In this document: piece by piece, positions 63,549 to 64,000 of the stretch
Layout: every line of letters starts with the position of its first letter
How positions within the stretch are numbered: the first letter of the stretch is position 1
Assembly: GCA_964411125.1 (NCBI GenBank)
Contig: CAYPJU010000010.1
Location: forward strand, 43,304 to 107,303
Reading direction: 5' to 3'
Origin: JBFIHF01 sp964411125
GTDB lineage: Bacteria > Myxococcota_A > Bradymonadia > Bradymonadales > Bradymonadaceae
DNA length: 64,000 nucleotides
The notes under the pieces: generated by a model
The model's input: the letters and a program-made list of their open reading frames with translations, nothing else
What the model was told of the DNA's origin: nothing
The model's database searches: none
Translations under genes and position numbers: made by a program

Positions 63549-63824
63549 TCATTCCTCGCCCGCCGCCTGCTTGTCGCGCGCGATGCGGGCGTCGTTTCGG
63601 TCCATTCGGCCGTCGAACACCGCCTGCGAATCGCGGTTCGTCTCGGTGATGCTGCCGCCGAACTCCTCGGTCGTGGTGCCGACACCCCGTCCCACCCGAT
63701 ACATCGCGTGATCGAGCCCCTGGGGGGGATCGAACTTTCCGTACTCGTCGGTGAACATGTGGAAACATGCCCATCCAACCACCACCACCGACACGAACCA
63801 CAACCACTTACGACGTTGCCTCAT
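63549..63824 (-). CDS. Small anchored protein of unknown function
   Basis: A 91-aa protein with an N-terminal signal anchor (RKWLWFVSVVVVGWACFHMF), then a soluble acidic part with TTEEFGGSITETNRD. No family recognised. Same strand as, and 55 bases upstream of, the precorrin-2 dehydrogenase gene. Confidence 0.55.
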   Translation of the reverse strand: MRQRRKWLWFVSVVVVGWACFHMFTDEYGKFDPPQGLDHAMYRVGRGVGTTTEEFGGSITETNRDSQAVFDGRMDRNDARIARDKQAAGEE

Positions 63825-63947
63825 GAACCAAATCTAGCGCCATCCGCGATCGAACCCAACCGCCAATCGGCGATCGCAGCGCGCGAACTCCAAGCGCCGC
63901 CCCTGACGCTCACTGACGAAAAGGCTGTCGATTTGGTTGAACACCGT

Positions 63948-63960
63948 GGGGCTTTGCCCC
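63948..63960 (+). other. GGGGC-TTT-GCCCC hairpin
   Basis: A five-bp perfect hairpin in a non-coding stretch of about 175 bases near the end of the window; no coding frame is supported here. Confidence 0.4.
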
Positions 63961-63969
63961 AGGGGTGTG

Positions 63970-64000
63970 GGGCGAAGGGCGAAGGGCGAAGGGCGAAGGG
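63970..64000 (+). repeat. GGGCGAA heptamer tandem repeat, running off the window
   Basis: Four full copies of GGGCGAA and a partial fifth, identical in every base, reach the last position of the window, so the true copy number is not known. Confidence 0.9.

Overview
The window is chromosomal DNA, visibly GC-rich with strong G/C bias at third codon positions, from a Gram-negative bacterium with an outer membrane. Several traits point to Myxococcota or a relative (Myxococcia/Polyangia/Bradymonadales), though no 16S or ribosomal gene is present to prove it: an AgmX/PglI-type C-terminal domain, a membrane Ser/Thr kinase with an N-terminal zinc ribbon, a PilZ protein, a PEGA protein, an MJ0042-type zinc-ribbon protein, Cys-rich lipoproteins carrying lamin-tail (LTD) domains and thrombospondin type 3 repeats, a sigma-54-type promoter and a CHAD protein. 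I see no rRNA, tRNA, CRISPR array, insertion sequence, integrase or phage gene; it reads as a core/accessory mosaic of housekeeping and lineage-specific genes.

Layout. 1-4.6 kb: acyl-CoA carboxylase carboxyltransferase, a PilZ protein on the other strand, and monomeric NADP isocitrate dehydrogenase. 4.7-10.4 kb: three genes overlapping end to end, encoding an exported barrel-like protein, a Tat-exported molybdopterin oxidoreductase and a giant secreted amidohydrolase lipoprotein. 10.4-17.2 kb: an exported HEAT-like protein behind a sigma-54-type promoter, then a leftward block with a pectinacetylesterase-like lipoprotein, mnmG, and a Cys-rich LTD lipoprotein. 17.2-27.3 kb, rightward: CHAD protein, Rep/PcrA-type helicase, DUF4159 plus VWA/GATase-like membrane protein, a large zinc-ribbon/transmembrane protein ending in a Fam20/HipA-like kinase fold, a DUF72-like protein and two small coiled-coil proteins. 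27.4-34 kb: galT, glgA with a long lysine/alanine tail, a second carboxyltransferase, and a membrane sulfatase-superfamily protein.

34-43.5 kb: citrate synthase, an ArnT/PMT-type glycosyltransferase, small lipoproteins, an m5U RNA methyltransferase, a Ser/Thr kinase and a PEGA protein. 43.5-49.4 kb, leftward: gdhA with hyuA and hyuB (a likely 5-oxoproline/hydantoin to glutamate to 2-oxoglutarate route) and an anchored unknown protein. 49.4-54 kb, leftward: a SigR-like ECF sigma factor, its zinc anti-sigma factor, phoB, phoR and a degenerate diacylglycerol-kinase-like gene. 54-59.7 kb, leftward: alanine dehydrogenase and a six-gene overlapping run (nitroreductase, parvulin-like lipoprotein, two membrane proteins, PDZ lipoprotein, adrenodoxin-reductase-like flavoenzyme). 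59.9-64 kb: a membrane-fused spermidine-synthase-like protein, a precorrin-2 dehydrogenase and a small anchored protein, ending in a heptamer repeat that runs off the window.

Genes are packed tightly: ATGA, GTGA and TGATG junctions are common, and four convergent pairs overlap at their 3' ends. The items I consider most worth follow-up are the zinc-ribbon/Fam20-like protein with a substituted catalytic Asp, glgA with a histone-H1-like tail, the sigma-54 promoter module, the hairpin between sigma and anti-sigma genes, and the exported molybdoenzyme/amidohydrolase operon.
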